The position numbers were made by a program, and so were the translations under genes. Of a stretch of 64,000 bases of DNA, positions 16,634 to 24,791 are shown piece after piece. This stretch comes from Planococcus rifietoensis (GTDB lineage Bacteria; Bacillota; Bacilli; Bacillales_A; Planococcaceae): the NCBI RefSeq assembly GCF_001465795.2, contig NZ_CP013659.2, forward strand, positions 2,870,501-2,934,500. Direction: 5' to 3'. Within the stretch, counting starts at the first letter, position 1. Every line of letters starts with the position of its first letter. Below the pieces are notes generated by a model. The model saw only the letters and a program-made list of their open reading frames with translations. It was not told the origin of the DNA and did no database searches.

Positions 16634-17335
16634 ATGAATGAAGCGATTTTGCTGGTGGAAGACGATCATCAAATTCATGAAATGGTATTGAACCATATGA
16701 AAAAAGAAGGGTATGCCGTGACGTCCGCATTTGATGGCGACGAAGCATTGCGCTTGTTCTCAACAGGCAGCTTCGATTTGGTCATTCTGGATTTGATGTT
16801 GCCGACTGCGAACGGCTTGGATGTTTTGCAGTTGATGCGAAACGACAGCACCTTGCCGATCTTGATCATGTCGGCAAAAGGCAGCGACTTGGACAAAGCC
16901 TTGGGACTCGGATTTGGGGCGGATGATTATATCGCCAAACCGTTTTCGTTGATTGAAATGACGGCACGCGTCAAAGCGGCTTTACGCCGCGCGAAGCAGT
17001 ACAGCCAAAGCGCTCCGGACCAGCCGGAACAAATTGTGAGAATGGATGGCCTCGAGATCCATTTGGCTAATTTCACGGTCATCAAGAACGGGCGAGAACT
17101 GAGTTTAACGGCGAAGGAATTCCAGATTCTGTCGTTGCTTGCGACCAACCCCAACCGTGTGTTTACGAAAGGCCAATTGTTCGAAAGCATCTGGAAAGAA
17201 GCCTATTACGGAGATGATAATGTCATCAATGTCCATATCCGGCGTCTCAGAGGAAAAATCGAAGAAGACCCCTCTTCACCCAAATACATAAAAACCATTT
17301 GGGGCATCGGCTATAAAATCGAGGCAGCAAAATGA
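16634..17335 (+). CDS. OmpR-family response regulator of an ABC-exporter module
   Basis: A 233-residue response regulator. Receiver domain with phospho-acceptor Asp53 (LVILDLMLP), acidic pair at Asp10/Asp11, Lys in IAKPF; C-terminal winged-helix (TAKEFQILSLLATNPNRVFTK, IWGIGYKIE). ATG at 16634 is chosen because a TATAAT at 16544 would place the transcript start downstream of the longer 16532 start. Its stop overlaps the kinase start (ATGA). With the kinase and the ABC pair it forms a module like those controlling lantibiotic or bacitracin exporters. It probably binds the three 11-bp-spaced GTAAG repeats at 18264. Confidence 0.9.
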   Translation: MNEAILLVEDDHQIHEMVLNHMKKEGYAVTSAFDGDEALRLFSTGSFDLVILDLMLPTANGLDVLQLMRNDSTLPILIMSAKGSDLDKALGLGFGADDYIAKPFSLIEMTARVKAALRRAKQYSQSAPDQPEQIVRMDGLEIHLANFTVIKNGRELSLTAKEFQILSLLATNPNRVFTKGQLFESIWKEAYYGDDNVINVHIRRLRGKIEEDPSSPKYIKTIWGIGYKIEAAK

Positions 17336-18267
17336 TTTATGTGTCCGCAGTCCTCGCGCTTCTCTTGGCAGTTGTCAGCTATCGCTATTACAAAATCAAA
17401 CAGACGATCACGAAAGACCTTCCCTATATTTCAAACAAACTGGACGATATCCTCGAAAAACAGTCGACCGAAAGGCTGCTCGTCCGGACCGAAGAACAGT
17501 CGTTGAGGGAGTTGCTCGTCAGCATCAATTCCTTGCTTGATTACCACCAGGAATACATTGCCGATGGCACCCGCTTACGGATGTCGATGAACCGGATGCT
17601 GTCCAATGTTTCCCACGATTTGAAAACACCTTTGACGGTAGTGCTCGGCTACATCGAAACGATTCAGCACGACAATAGATACACCGACGAAGAACGGGAA
17701 CGGCTGCTTTCGAAGGTCAACGGCAAAGTCATGGAAGTCAGCCACCTCATCAGTAAATTTTTCGATTTGGCGAAGCTGGAATCGAATGATTGGCCCATTG
17801 AAATGAAACACATCAATGCCAGTGAAGTTTGCCGCGAAGCCATTTTGGGCTATTACGACACCTTAAGTTCTACAGGTTTTGAAGTCCTCATCGACATTCC
17901 GGAAGCAGCGGTTTTCATCGAAGCCGACCGGGACGCCTTGATGCGCGTCCTGGAAAATTTATTGTCCAATGCAATCCGCTACGGCAAAGAAGGCAAAGTC
18001 TTGGGCCTTTCGCTGCGGCAGGAAAAGAATGACGTCATCATAGAGGTCTGGGACCGGGGCAAGGGCATTAACGAGAAAGACATCCATCAGATTTTCGAAC
18101 GCCTGTACACTTTGGAAGATGCCAGAAGCTCTTCGGCAGAAGGCAGTGGGCTTGGATTGACCATCGCCAAACGATTGGTCGAACGAATGAAAGGCAGCAT
18201 CCGCTTCACCAGTGTGCCTTTCAACAAGACCGTATTTGCTGTTACTTTCAAAACTTTGAAAACGTAA
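17332..18267 (+). CDS. Sensor histidine kinase, small-sensor type
   Basis: A 311-residue histidine kinase with one N-terminal transmembrane helix (residues 1-18) and no sizeable extracellular domain. The H box is VSHDLKTPL with His95; N box ENLLSNAIRYG, G1 DRGKGI and G2 GSGLGL are intact. The lack of an external sensor suggests that it detects its signal in the membrane or through the transporter, as lantibiotic-type systems do (family knowledge). It overlaps the response regulator by 4 nt. Its stop falls inside the first GTAAG repeat. Confidence 0.9.
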   Translation: MIYVSAVLALLLAVVSYRYYKIKQTITKDLPYISNKLDDILEKQSTERLLVRTEEQSLRELLVSINSLLDYHQEYIADGTRLRMSMNRMLSNVSHDLKTPLTVVLGYIETIQHDNRYTDEERERLLSKVNGKVMEVSHLISKFFDLAKLESNDWPIEMKHINASEVCREAILGYYDTLSSTGFEVLIDIPEAAVFIEADRDALMRVLENLLSNAIRYGKEGKVLGLSLRQEKNDVIIEVWDRGKGINEKDIHQIFERLYTLEDARSSSAEGSGLGLTIAKRLVERMKGSIRFTSVPFNKTVFAVTFKTLKT

Positions 18268-18290
18268 GGAATTCGTAAGGATTTAGTAAG
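18264..18290 (+). promoter_or_regulatory. Three direct repeats at 11-bp phase, probable response-regulator boxes
   Basis: GTAAG occurs at 18264, 18275 and 18286, each 11 bp apart, directly before a GATAAA -10-like element at 18310. OmpR-family regulators typically bind direct repeats at about one helical turn upstream of the promoter they activate. Confidence 0.6.
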
Positions 18291-18348
18291 TGGGGCGACA
18301 GAAGCGTTTGATAAAGTGATTCTAAGAAGAAAGAGAGGAGAATGCAGC

Positions 18349-19281
18349 ATGACTCATATTCTTAGAACGCATCAGTTGACCAAAGCGTATAACGGCGAAG
18401 AAGTAGTATCTAGCGTTGACATGAATGTCCGCCAGGGGGAAATTTACGGATTTTTGGGGCCAAACGGTGCCGGAAAGACGACCATCATGAAGATGATTAC
18501 CAATTTAGTGAAGCCTTCCGGAGGAGAAATTGAATTATTCGGCGAGAAAGTGCATGACACTTCGTATGAATTATTGAAAAGAATGGGCAGCATCATTGAA
18601 TACCCTATCTTTTTCGAAAAGCTGACCGCCAGAAAAAATCTCGAACTGCATTGCGAATACATGGGCTATTACGATAAACAAGCAATTCCCGAGACATTGG
18701 CCTTGGTCAATTTAGTGAATGTGGAAAACAAGCCCGTGAAGGATTTTTCGCTCGGCATGAAGCAGCGGCTTGGCATTGCCCGCGCCGTTATCACAAAACC
18801 GGAAATTCTCATTTTGGACGAACCGGTAAATGGCCTGGATCCTGTCGGCATGCATGAACTCCGCGAATTGTTCGTGAAGCTAAGCCGTCAATACGGCATT
18901 ACTTTGCTGATTTCAAGCCATAACTTATCGGAAATCGAGCAAATCGCCGACACAATCGGCGTCATCCGCAAAGGACAGCTGATCAAAGAAGCGTCGATGG
19001 AAGAAATCCGCAATACCCACGCCAATCACATCGAGCTGGTCGTGAAAGATTATCCAAAAGCAGCGTTCATTTTGGAAAATAAATTAAAGGCACGGAATTT
19101 CCGTGTCAGGGAAGATAAAAGCATCATCAATATTTACGATGACATTTCCCAGAATGCTATTTTCCAGTCCATGATGCAAAACGAAGTGGAAATCGAATCG
19201 CTCAATCATAAAAAACAGCCTCTTGAAGATTATTTCCTTCAATTGATAGAAGGAGAGGGTTCATATGCTAAATCTAATTAA
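18349..19281 (+). CDS. ABC transporter ATP-binding protein (BcrA/lantibiotic-immunity type)
   Basis: A 310-residue ABC ATPase: Walker A GPNGAGKTT at residues 37-45, signature FSLGMKQRLG, Walker B ILILDEPVNGLDP, H-loop ISSHNLSEIE. The SLGMKQRLGIA form and the roughly 80-residue C-terminal extension place it in the DrrA/BcrA group that pairs with ABC-2 permeases to expel peptides or drugs. ATG at 18349 follows GAGAGGAG. The permease gene overlaps by 17 nt. Probably induced by the upstream two-component system. Confidence 0.9.
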   Translation: MTHILRTHQLTKAYNGEEVVSSVDMNVRQGEIYGFLGPNGAGKTTIMKMITNLVKPSGGEIELFGEKVHDTSYELLKRMGSIIEYPIFFEKLTARKNLELHCEYMGYYDKQAIPETLALVNLVNVENKPVKDFSLGMKQRLGIARAVITKPEILILDEPVNGLDPVGMHELRELFVKLSRQYGITLLISSHNLSEIEQIADTIGVIRKGQLIKEASMEEIRNTHANHIELVVKDYPKAAFILENKLKARNFRVREDKSIINIYDDISQNAIFQSMMQNEVEIESLNHKKQPLEDYFLQLIEGEGSYAKSN

Positions 19282-19957
19282 ACTGGAATTGAAAAGAATG
19301 AATTTGGTGGGGGTAGCTGTCACGTTCGTGCTGATCAACGCGGCGATTGTCGGCATGTTGATGCTGCTTGGCATCGAGCCGGAAGCAGTCACTGAATTTC
19401 TATCCAGCTCTGAGGACCTTCGCGTAATCATTGAACTCTTTGTCATTGCAGCCTTTGTCATCTATGCTTCTGTCCTGCTGTCACAGATCATTGTTGAGGA
19501 ATTCAAAAACAAGACCATTTCGTTTCTCTTCATGTACCCGATCAGCCGAAAAAAGCTATTGTTCGCTAAGCTGATCATTGTCAGCGTACTCACTTTTTTT
19601 TTCGTCATAGCTTCAACATTGATCGTCTACTATAGTTTTTTAGCTTTCAATAAGCTGTATGCCTTTACGCCGGTTGATCTGGGACTGGCTTTGCCGTCTG
19701 GCTACCTATTGCATTTAGTGGTTCTGGCAATAGCCTGCTCCGGAATGTCGTTAATTCCACTATTCTTCGGCATGAGGAAATACTCCGTTCCCGCTACAAT
19801 CGTTTCAGGAATCGCCATCGTTGCCTTGCTGTCGTCATCGGTGAATACGAACGATACAAACCTGTTTTCTGTTACCGCCGTTCCTGTTTTCCTCGGCCTG
19901 CTCGGATTTCTCATCGCTTACCTGGTGGTAGGGCGTGCTGTGAAACAGGATTTTTGA
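19265..19957 (+). CDS. ABC-2 type permease
   Basis: A 230-residue membrane protein with six predicted helices and the ABC-2 signature region EEFKNKTISFLFMYPISRKKLLFAKL (residues 78-103), the coupling segment that contacts the ATPase. ATG at 19265 follows GGAGAGGG within the ATPase gene. With its ATPase it forms a minimal exporter; the permease is single, so it presumably works as a homodimer. A bidirectional terminator closes the operon. Confidence 0.88.
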   Translation: MLNLIKLELKRMNLVGVAVTFVLINAAIVGMLMLLGIEPEAVTEFLSSSEDLRVIIELFVIAAFVIYASVLLSQIIVEEFKNKTISFLFMYPISRKKLLFAKLIIVSVLTFFFVIASTLIVYYSFLAFNKLYAFTPVDLGLALPSGYLLHLVVLAIACSGMSLIPLFFGMRKYSVPATIVSGIAIVALLSSSVNTNDTNLFSVTAVPVFLGLLGFLIAYLVVGRAVKQDF

Positions 19958-19986
19958 AGAAACTGATTTTATTTCGAAATAAATAA

Positions 19987-20026
19987 AAAGGCCAATTAAG
20001 GGGATTTTGCCTTAATTGGTCTTTTA
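19987..20026. terminator. Bidirectional terminator
   Basis: GGCCAATTAAGG pairs with CCTTAATTGGTC (one G-T pair) with A and T tracts outside; serves the ABC permease and the convergent small genes. Confidence 0.85.
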
Positions 20027-20060
20027 AAATGTTTTTTTATACCCAGTCCTGTTACACCTA

Positions 20061-20315
20061 CTATAGCTTAATGAAATCCGAGTACCAGATATTAAATCGG
20101 ACAGTTAATATTTCTTCAAACTCGGTCAAATATCGATCGACTGCTTTCACTAGAACATCGGTGCTGATAATGCCTTCGTGTTCAAATTCTTGCCAAATGG
20201 AAAAGAGGCGCCATTTATTGTCATTTTCTCTAATAAAAGCTAAGATGGGGCCTTCTCTTTCATCATGTTCCATCGAAAAATAATAAAAGCTACTCGGTCT
20301 TTTTGAATCTTTCAT
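20061..20315 (-). CDS. Hypothetical protein, 84 residues
   Basis: A small acidic soluble protein, aromatic-rich (SSFYYFSMEHDEREGPILAFIREND), with no motif I recognise. Its ATG at 20315 lies 3 nt after the TGA of the next small gene and is preceded by GAGTG, so translation is probably coupled. The even alternation of charge and the ending FNIWYSDFIKL look like a folded alpha/beta domain rather than random translation. Function unknown. Confidence 0.6.
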   Translation of the reverse strand: MKDSKRPSSFYYFSMEHDEREGPILAFIRENDNKWRLFSIWQEFEHEGIISTDVLVKAVDRYLTEFEEILTVRFNIWYSDFIKL

Positions 20316-20318
20316 CCG

Positions 20319-20507
20319 TCACTCTTTTAAACTCACTGCGAACTCCAGTAATGCAAGCGATGGTTCCCTAAAGAAGCAGGAATGATCGACGCTAATCCCC
20401 AACTCCCCCTCTACATCAAGTAATAGTTTTCCATTTCTTTGGCGAAGTAGTTTTTGATCCAGTCTTAATGAAGGATCTAATTCAAAATCGATAACTAGAC
20501 TGGCCAT
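20319..20507 (-). CDS. Hypothetical protein, 62 residues
   Basis: A short protein (MASLVIDFELDP start) beginning at ATG 20507, preceded by AAGGAG at 7-nt spacing; the longer frame to 20591 overlaps the cupin gene and has no such site. It sits between a cupin gene and another small unknown gene, all on one strand. No family recognised. The strong ribosome site and tight spacing to its neighbour support it. Confidence 0.6.
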   Translation of the reverse strand: MASLVIDFELDPSLRLDQKLLRQRNGKLLLDVEGELGISVDHSCFFREPSLALLEFAVSLKE

Positions 20508-20544
20508 GTGGACACTCCTTAAAGTTGTTGAACACATAGAATAA

Positions 20545-20892
20545 TTACGCCATATGCATGAGCGGAGATAGCTCCTCACTCTCGATAACAATAGCCATCA
20601 AACCTGTGTCTGTCTTTGTTTCATGCCATTCACCCTTGTTCCAGGAAACTGCGTCGCCAGCCTCGACTTTGAAATATTCTTCTTGTTCACCCCTTACAAG
20701 CCCTTCTCCGCTTACGATTAAAAGCAACTGAGGGCTTACTGCTTGGTGATACCCTACTATCCCATTTTCTTCTAAATGCATGCAGCCGATGTGAGCGGCT
20801 TTTGTCGTCTGAGTAATTCGGGACATGATGAAATCTGAGTTGAACTTTGAAATCTGTTTGCCATTGCTTTTATCAAACTTGAAAAGCTTCAT
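20545..20892 (-). CDS. Small cupin-domain protein
   Basis: A 115-residue single-domain cupin: HLEENGIVGYHQAVSPQLLLIVSGEGLV spans the first cupin motif and VEAGDAVSWNKGEWHETKTD the second, with candidate metal ligands His49 and His90. Such proteins bind a metal and act as isomerases, dioxygenases or ligand sensors; the reaction is not predictable. ATG at 20892 follows GGAGGG. It heads a three-gene minus-strand cluster with two tiny unknown genes. Confidence 0.75.
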   Translation of the reverse strand: MKLFKFDKSNGKQISKFNSDFIMSRITQTTKAAHIGCMHLEENGIVGYHQAVSPQLLLIVSGEGLVRGEQEEYFKVEAGDAVSWNKGEWHETKTDTGLMAIVIESEELSPLMHMA

Positions 20893-20977
20893 TTCGTCCC
20901 TCCTTCTGATGCTTTACCAATAACCGTTTATAGTGAATTGAACTATTTAACGGACTTATCAGAGGCCCGATTCATAT

Positions 20978-21145
20978 TTATTTATTGATCGAGAAACCTT
21001 CCATTACTACTCTTCCCCAGTATAGAAAGCTCATAATTAAAAAAACCGCACCGAATGTGGTAATTGTTCTCGGCAATTTATTATGACTATAGATGAGTGC
21101 TATCCCTACTTGGATATGGATAACGGCAAATACGAAAAGATTGAT
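20978..21145 (-). CDS. Possible 55-codon membrane protein with ATC start
   Basis: An open frame of 55 codons ending TAA encodes INLFVFAVIHIQVGIALIYS, a loop KLPRT, and ITTFGAVFLIMSFLYWG, then EGFSINK: a convincing two-helix membrane protein with positively charged loop. It has an excellent ribosome site (AAAGGAGGG) but no ATG, GTG or TTG in the right place; an ATC lies 7 nt after GGAGG, and the next in-frame upstream codons are GGT and a TAA stop. Either ATC is used, the start was lost by mutation, or the read is wrong. It directly follows the GNAT gene. Confidence 0.45.
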   Translation of the reverse strand: MNLFVFAVIHIQVGIALIYSHNKLPRTITTFGAVFLIMSFLYWGRVVMEGFSINK

Positions 21146-21158
21146 ACCTTACCCTCCT

Positions 21159-21725
21159 TTAATTTTTTATTTTTTTGGTGGCACTCATTGCCCATTCATT
21201 AGCCAATAGCGAAAAGATAAGCGCATCGTGGGACCGATCGTCCTGATAGAGATAGCCCCTTAGCATGCCTTCTTTTTCAAATCCTAATTTTTGCAGCAAA
21301 GCGATGGATGCACCGTTTTCCGGAAACGTAACCGCACCCAAACGGAATAATCCGAGCTGGCCGAAACAATACGCCAATACTTCTTTGACGGCTTCTGAAA
21401 CATAGCCTTTGTTCCAATAGGAAGGATGCAGCTCAAAACCGATTTCCGCTTTTCTGCTTTTGAGGTTCAAATTGTTCAATCCAACCGTCCCGATGAAAGC
21501 CCCTGTCTCTCTCACGACGACGCCCCAGCGGATTCCTCTGCCACTTTCGAAGGTCTGCCTGAACGACTCGATTATTTTTTCAGCCTCGTTCATTTCCGTT
21601 AAGTTGCTCATGCCGTAATATTTCGTGACTTCGCGTCTCGACATGATGTCGAAGAAGCTTGCGGCGTGATGTTTTTCAATATGTACGAGTTCCAGCCTGT
21701 CTGTAGCCAATGCTTGAAAATCCAT
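21159..21725 (-). CDS. GNAT N-acetyltransferase, RimJ/RimL type
   Basis: A 188-residue GNAT enzyme: TDRLELVHIEKHH at the start, GAFIGTVGLNNL, AEIGFELHPSYWNKGYVSEAVKEVL (acetyl-CoA loop about residues 92-115) and ENGASIALLQKLGFEKEGMLRGY, the textbook RimJ/RimL order. Substrate unknown. ATG at 21725 follows AGGAGG. The possible ATC-initiated small membrane gene begins 13 nt after its stop, with the ribosome site inside the gap. Confidence 0.88.
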   Translation of the reverse strand: MDFQALATDRLELVHIEKHHAASFFDIMSRREVTKYYGMSNLTEMNEAEKIIESFRQTFESGRGIRWGVVVRETGAFIGTVGLNNLNLKSRKAEIGFELHPSYWNKGYVSEAVKEVLAYCFGQLGLFRLGAVTFPENGASIALLQKLGFEKEGMLRGYLYQDDRSHDALIFSLLANEWAMSATKKIKN

Positions 21726-21933
21726 GCTTGCTTCCTCCTTCTATCATCAATTAATGGCTTTACGTTGTCGCTCTTCGGCTAAATTTGCAATTTCTGGGCC
21801 CATCGCCACTTTTATTCATTCGGATCCTAAAGTTTGAAGCAGGAATAATTGTGCAGGCTCCGAACTTAGACTTAGGTAGTTTAAGAACTGTCCTGTCTGT
21901 TTCATTCTAAAACCAAGAAAGGAGCCCATATTA

Positions 21934-22374
21934 ATGACCAAGAATTTCTATGAAGTGCACGATGTTCTCGAAACGTATAAAAACGCAGTTCAAGAGAAAG
22001 ATGAGGAAAAATTATTGTCTCTCTATGCTTCCGACATTCATATTTATGATTGTTGGGGGAGCTGGGAAAGCAAAGGTATCCAGTCATGGCAGGCAAATGT
22101 TTCCGAATGGTTTAACGGCTTGCGTAAAAACGATGTGCGCCTGGAAGTTGCTTTTACTGATGTGGTAATTGAAACAGTATCGACTTTGGCGTTTGTCCAT
22201 TGTGCGGTAAGTTATACAGGGTACCAGCAACAAACTGCTGTTAAGCTGCAGCAAACGATCAATCGCTTCACCTATGGACTGAGAAAAACGCAAGATTCGT
22301 GGGAAATTGTCCATGAACATTCCTCATTGCCTATAGATTTTGAAACAGGAAAAGGGATGTTCGATTTAAAATGA
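21934..22374 (+). CDS. SnoaL-like/NTF2-fold protein
   Basis: A 146-residue cone-shaped-barrel protein of the SnoaL-like (DUF4440-type) group: VLETYKNAVQEKDEEKLLSLYASDIHIYDCW at the start, VTEWFNG-like SEWFNGLRKNDV helix and a C-terminal beta sheet ending DSWEIVHEHSSLPID. Members are small isomerases, hydrolases or binding proteins and this one has no diagnostic catalytic pair. ATG at 21934 follows AAAGGAG. Single gene ended by a bidirectional terminator. Confidence 0.8.
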   Translation: MTKNFYEVHDVLETYKNAVQEKDEEKLLSLYASDIHIYDCWGSWESKGIQSWQANVSEWFNGLRKNDVRLEVAFTDVVIETVSTLAFVHCAVSYTGYQQQTAVKLQQTINRFTYGLRKTQDSWEIVHEHSSLPIDFETGKGMFDLK

Positions 22375-22399
22375 AGAGCTCCCGGATATAAAAAAGATG

Positions 22400-22432
22400 A
22401 AAACTAAAGCGGCCGCAGCTGCTTTAGTTTTT
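22400..22432. terminator. Bidirectional terminator
   Basis: AAAACTAAAGC pairs with GCTTTAGTTTT around a 10-nt loop. The right arm overlaps the stop codon of the convergent YCII gene. Confidence 0.85.
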
Positions 22433-22798
22433 CATATAGAAGGAATCAATGGCCCGAATTTCGATTTCCCAGCCTAATTGCTCTGCTTCCGTGACCTGTA
22501 CTGTCGGATGCAGAGACGCTATGTCGATTGCTTCTTCGATATTTTGGGCTTCTATGATAAATGCGCTGCCAATCATTTTTTTCAGCTGAGTCAACTGGCT
22601 TTCTCCAACTTGGATATTGCCATCCACCCGCTGCAAGCTCTTTGCTTCCTGGGCAACGCCAACATCTGCCATTACTTGACCGCTTTTATAGAATTCTTCG
22701 AGATGCACCTGACATGTCTGCATAATCGCCTCTACTTTTTCTGTTGGCAATGCGTCCATTTTTTTCTTATCAAAATATCCCAAGCCCAAATATTTCAT
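22424..22798 (-). CDS. YCII/DGPF-domain protein
   Basis: A 124-residue ferredoxin-like-fold protein of the YCII family: MKYLGLGYFD start, a middle helix, and AFIIEAQNIEEAIDIASLHP, the diagnostic segment near residue 78, with the usual His and Asp pair plausible at His97. Function is generally unknown; relatives are dehydrochlorinases or are encoded beside ECF sigma genes. ATG at 22798 follows GAGGAGG. Confidence 0.82.
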   Translation of the reverse strand: MKYLGLGYFDKKKMDALPTEKVEAIMQTCQVHLEEFYKSGQVMADVGVAQEAKSLQRVDGNIQVGESQLTQLKKMIGSAFIIEAQNIEEAIDIASLHPTVQVTEAEQLGWEIEIRAIDSFYMKN

Positions 22799-22887
22799 CA
22801 GAAAACCTCCTCATAAAAAACTCTGCCCAGCTTTTCGATAGAATTTATGGATATGAATTGAGCCGCTATAGATCTTTGTGAACTATT

Positions 22888-23385
22888 CTATTTCAGATAG
22901 CTTTCCAGCTCTTCTTTTTGGCGCAGATGATGGCGAGAGTGCATTTCCACTAAATCCAGCCATTCTCTTCCGTTCAGCCAACCGAACCCGCCATGCTTTG
23001 CTTTACGTTCTGGAGGAATTTCATCCACTTGTGATTCCCAGTGCTCGACCCTTTGAATTAATTTTTCCATCCTGTCGATCAGCTCTTCCTGGCTGTCTGA
23101 ATTATTAGGGGGAGCATTCATTTCGTCCGGCAACCTGATTTTGATTGGCGGGAAGCCTTTATTGTTAAACAGTTCCTTGCCAGCAGGGGTTTTCTCTAAG
23201 AATGGATCCTCTTTTGCCTCAGCACAAACAGCTACATTGTCGATATACTCATGCGCCACGACGATTAAGTGGTCGTACATTTGGCCAATAGACCATACGC
23301 CTTCTTCGGGAATACTTCGCAATTGTTCAGGTGAATAAGCAGCGAGGTCCTGTTTGAACTTGGAAAGTACGTCTTTGCCACTCAT
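22888..23385 (-). CDS. DinB-family metal-dependent protein
   Basis: A 165-residue four-helix bundle of the DinB/YfiT group: WSIGQMYDHLIVVAHEYID carries the first metal-binding histidine and VEMHSRHHLRQKEEL near the C-terminus the other pair. DinB-like proteins include bacillithiol or mycothiol S-transferases and thiol hydrolases, so a low-molecular-weight thiol substrate is possible (family knowledge). ATG at 23385 follows AGGAGG; a TTG at 23400 lies within that ribosome site and is rejected. Confidence 0.82.
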   Translation of the reverse strand: MSGKDVLSKFKQDLAAYSPEQLRSIPEEGVWSIGQMYDHLIVVAHEYIDNVAVCAEAKEDPFLEKTPAGKELFNNKGFPPIKIRLPDEMNAPPNNSDSQEELIDRMEKLIQRVEHWESQVDEIPPERKAKHGGFGWLNGREWLDLVEMHSRHHLRQKEELESYLK

Positions 23386-23439
23386 ATAAGCCCTCCTCAA
23401 AATTCCACTTCTCTAGCTTATCGCTTTATCTTTATCCAT

Positions 23440-24537
23440 TTAAACGCTTCTACCAGTCTCTAATGCTTCCTCGAGGTTCATGATTTGCGATGCAGCTAAT
23501 GCTTTCAATTCAGCGGCTAGTAGCCCCAACCTGTCTTCAATTTGCTGCTTGTCGCCGTAGCGGATGCGTGCCTCTTCCGGCAGCTTCCCAGTCAATAAAT
23601 GAAAATGGCTGTAGCCGGTTTCCAGCAACTGCAGCAATTGTTCGCCCCTGACTTCAGCCTGAACCCGCTTGTCGCCGGCGCTATAACCGTCCAGGAATCC
23701 ATCGGCAATTGCCTTTAAATTGTCCGCGCAATCGACAAACCGGTGCTTTCCATAACGCTCGGTATCCGACAGCGCGATAAAAAACGTCTCGTAAAGGTTC
23801 ATGAAGTTCCCAGCCATTCCCCGCGGGTAATAAATATTCGGAAATGGATCGATGAGGCAAACCTGCGTGCCGTGCATCAAGATATTTTCAGGTGAAGCGT
23901 CTTGATTGCTTATGAGCGGCTGGGTGAATCCTCGCTCCCGGAGCTCCACTGCCAAATTGAGCGCATCGTTCACCCCAGCGTCCTGAAATTCAGGACGCGC
24001 CTCACTGAGTTCCCGGTAATCCGACAACTGCTCTTCACTTTCTTCTTTCAAAAAACGGCGGACGTCTCCGGTGATGCTGCCTCTCAGCCCGCTTTCCTCT
24101 GTCCAATGCAAGTAGCCAAAACCGTCCAAGCCGTGCGGGATTTCTTCTGTTTTCCGGTAAATCTCACCGAGTGCCTTTCCGGTCTCAACCGCTTGTGCCC
24201 GCGACAGTTCATGCAGGTCGATATGCTTTCCAGCGAACGACTCGAGCGTATAGCTTAATTGTTCAGAAACGTGGAACTGAAAAAACTCCGGTGCCGCGCC
24301 TTTTATTGCCTCATTGACCGAGCGGTAGTAAAGTTCTGTCGCTGCGTATTCTGCGGTCAATTCTTCTTCGTCGAATTCAGCCGGGTTGCCATATATAAGG
24401 TCCTTTGGAATCCGCAGCACCAGTTCACGGCCATCTTTTTCGACTTTCCATGCATGATGCCAGGCCCCTTCCCCTAAAAATTCCGGAGACTCTACTGCTG
24501 CGTGACGAACGGCTGCTTGTAACTTCGCTTTATTCAT
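23440..24537 (-). CDS. Aminoglycoside phosphotransferase-like kinase
   Basis: A 365-residue protein with the APH/choline-kinase fold: FLGEGAWHHAWKV (glycine loop) and LVLRIPK (ATP lysine) at the N-terminus, then the catalytic loop ISNQDASPENILM and the metal-binding CLIDPFPN. The catalytic loop has Asn where the Brenner motif usually has His. Such kinases phosphorylate antibiotics, sugars or amines; the target is unknown. ATG at 24537 follows GAAGCGGG; upstream in-frame starts at 24582 and 24606 have weaker sites. Divergent from an MFS exporter, which may hint at a drug-related role. Confidence 0.8.
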   Translation of the reverse strand: MNKAKLQAAVRHAAVESPEFLGEGAWHHAWKVEKDGRELVLRIPKDLIYGNPAEFDEEELTAEYAATELYYRSVNEAIKGAAPEFFQFHVSEQLSYTLESFAGKHIDLHELSRAQAVETGKALGEIYRKTEEIPHGLDGFGYLHWTEESGLRGSITGDVRRFLKEESEEQLSDYRELSEARPEFQDAGVNDALNLAVELRERGFTQPLISNQDASPENILMHGTQVCLIDPFPNIYYPRGMAGNFMNLYETFFIALSDTERYGKHRFVDCADNLKAIADGFLDGYSAGDKRVQAEVRGEQLLQLLETGYSHFHLLTGKLPEEARIRYGDKQQIEDRLGLLAAELKALAASQIMNLEEALETGRSV

Positions 24538-24668
24538 GTGATGACCCGCTTCCCGTTTCAAAGATTTTCTATAGTAAGTCATTAGCTTTGCTTCTACTAT
24601 ATCCAATATTTTCTTTCACCGCCATTTGTTTTCCAATTATTTAGAGTATAATGAATACAATCCATCCT

Positions 24669-24696
24669 GAAGATAAATTCCCCAAGCTTTATCTTC
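24669..24696. promoter_or_regulatory. 9-bp inverted repeat in divergent gap
   Basis: GAAGATAAA, 10-nt spacer, TTTATCTTC lies between the divergent kinase and MFS genes; a candidate operator or leader hairpin. No other element was recognised in 24607-24791. Confidence 0.4.
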
Positions 24697-24791
24697 CTTA
24701 CGAAAGGAACATCCGGCGTGACGATCAGTCCAATTTAAGTTATCCCCTGCAGTAGAAGTCATTTACGAAATTGACTCTTGGGGGATTCATC

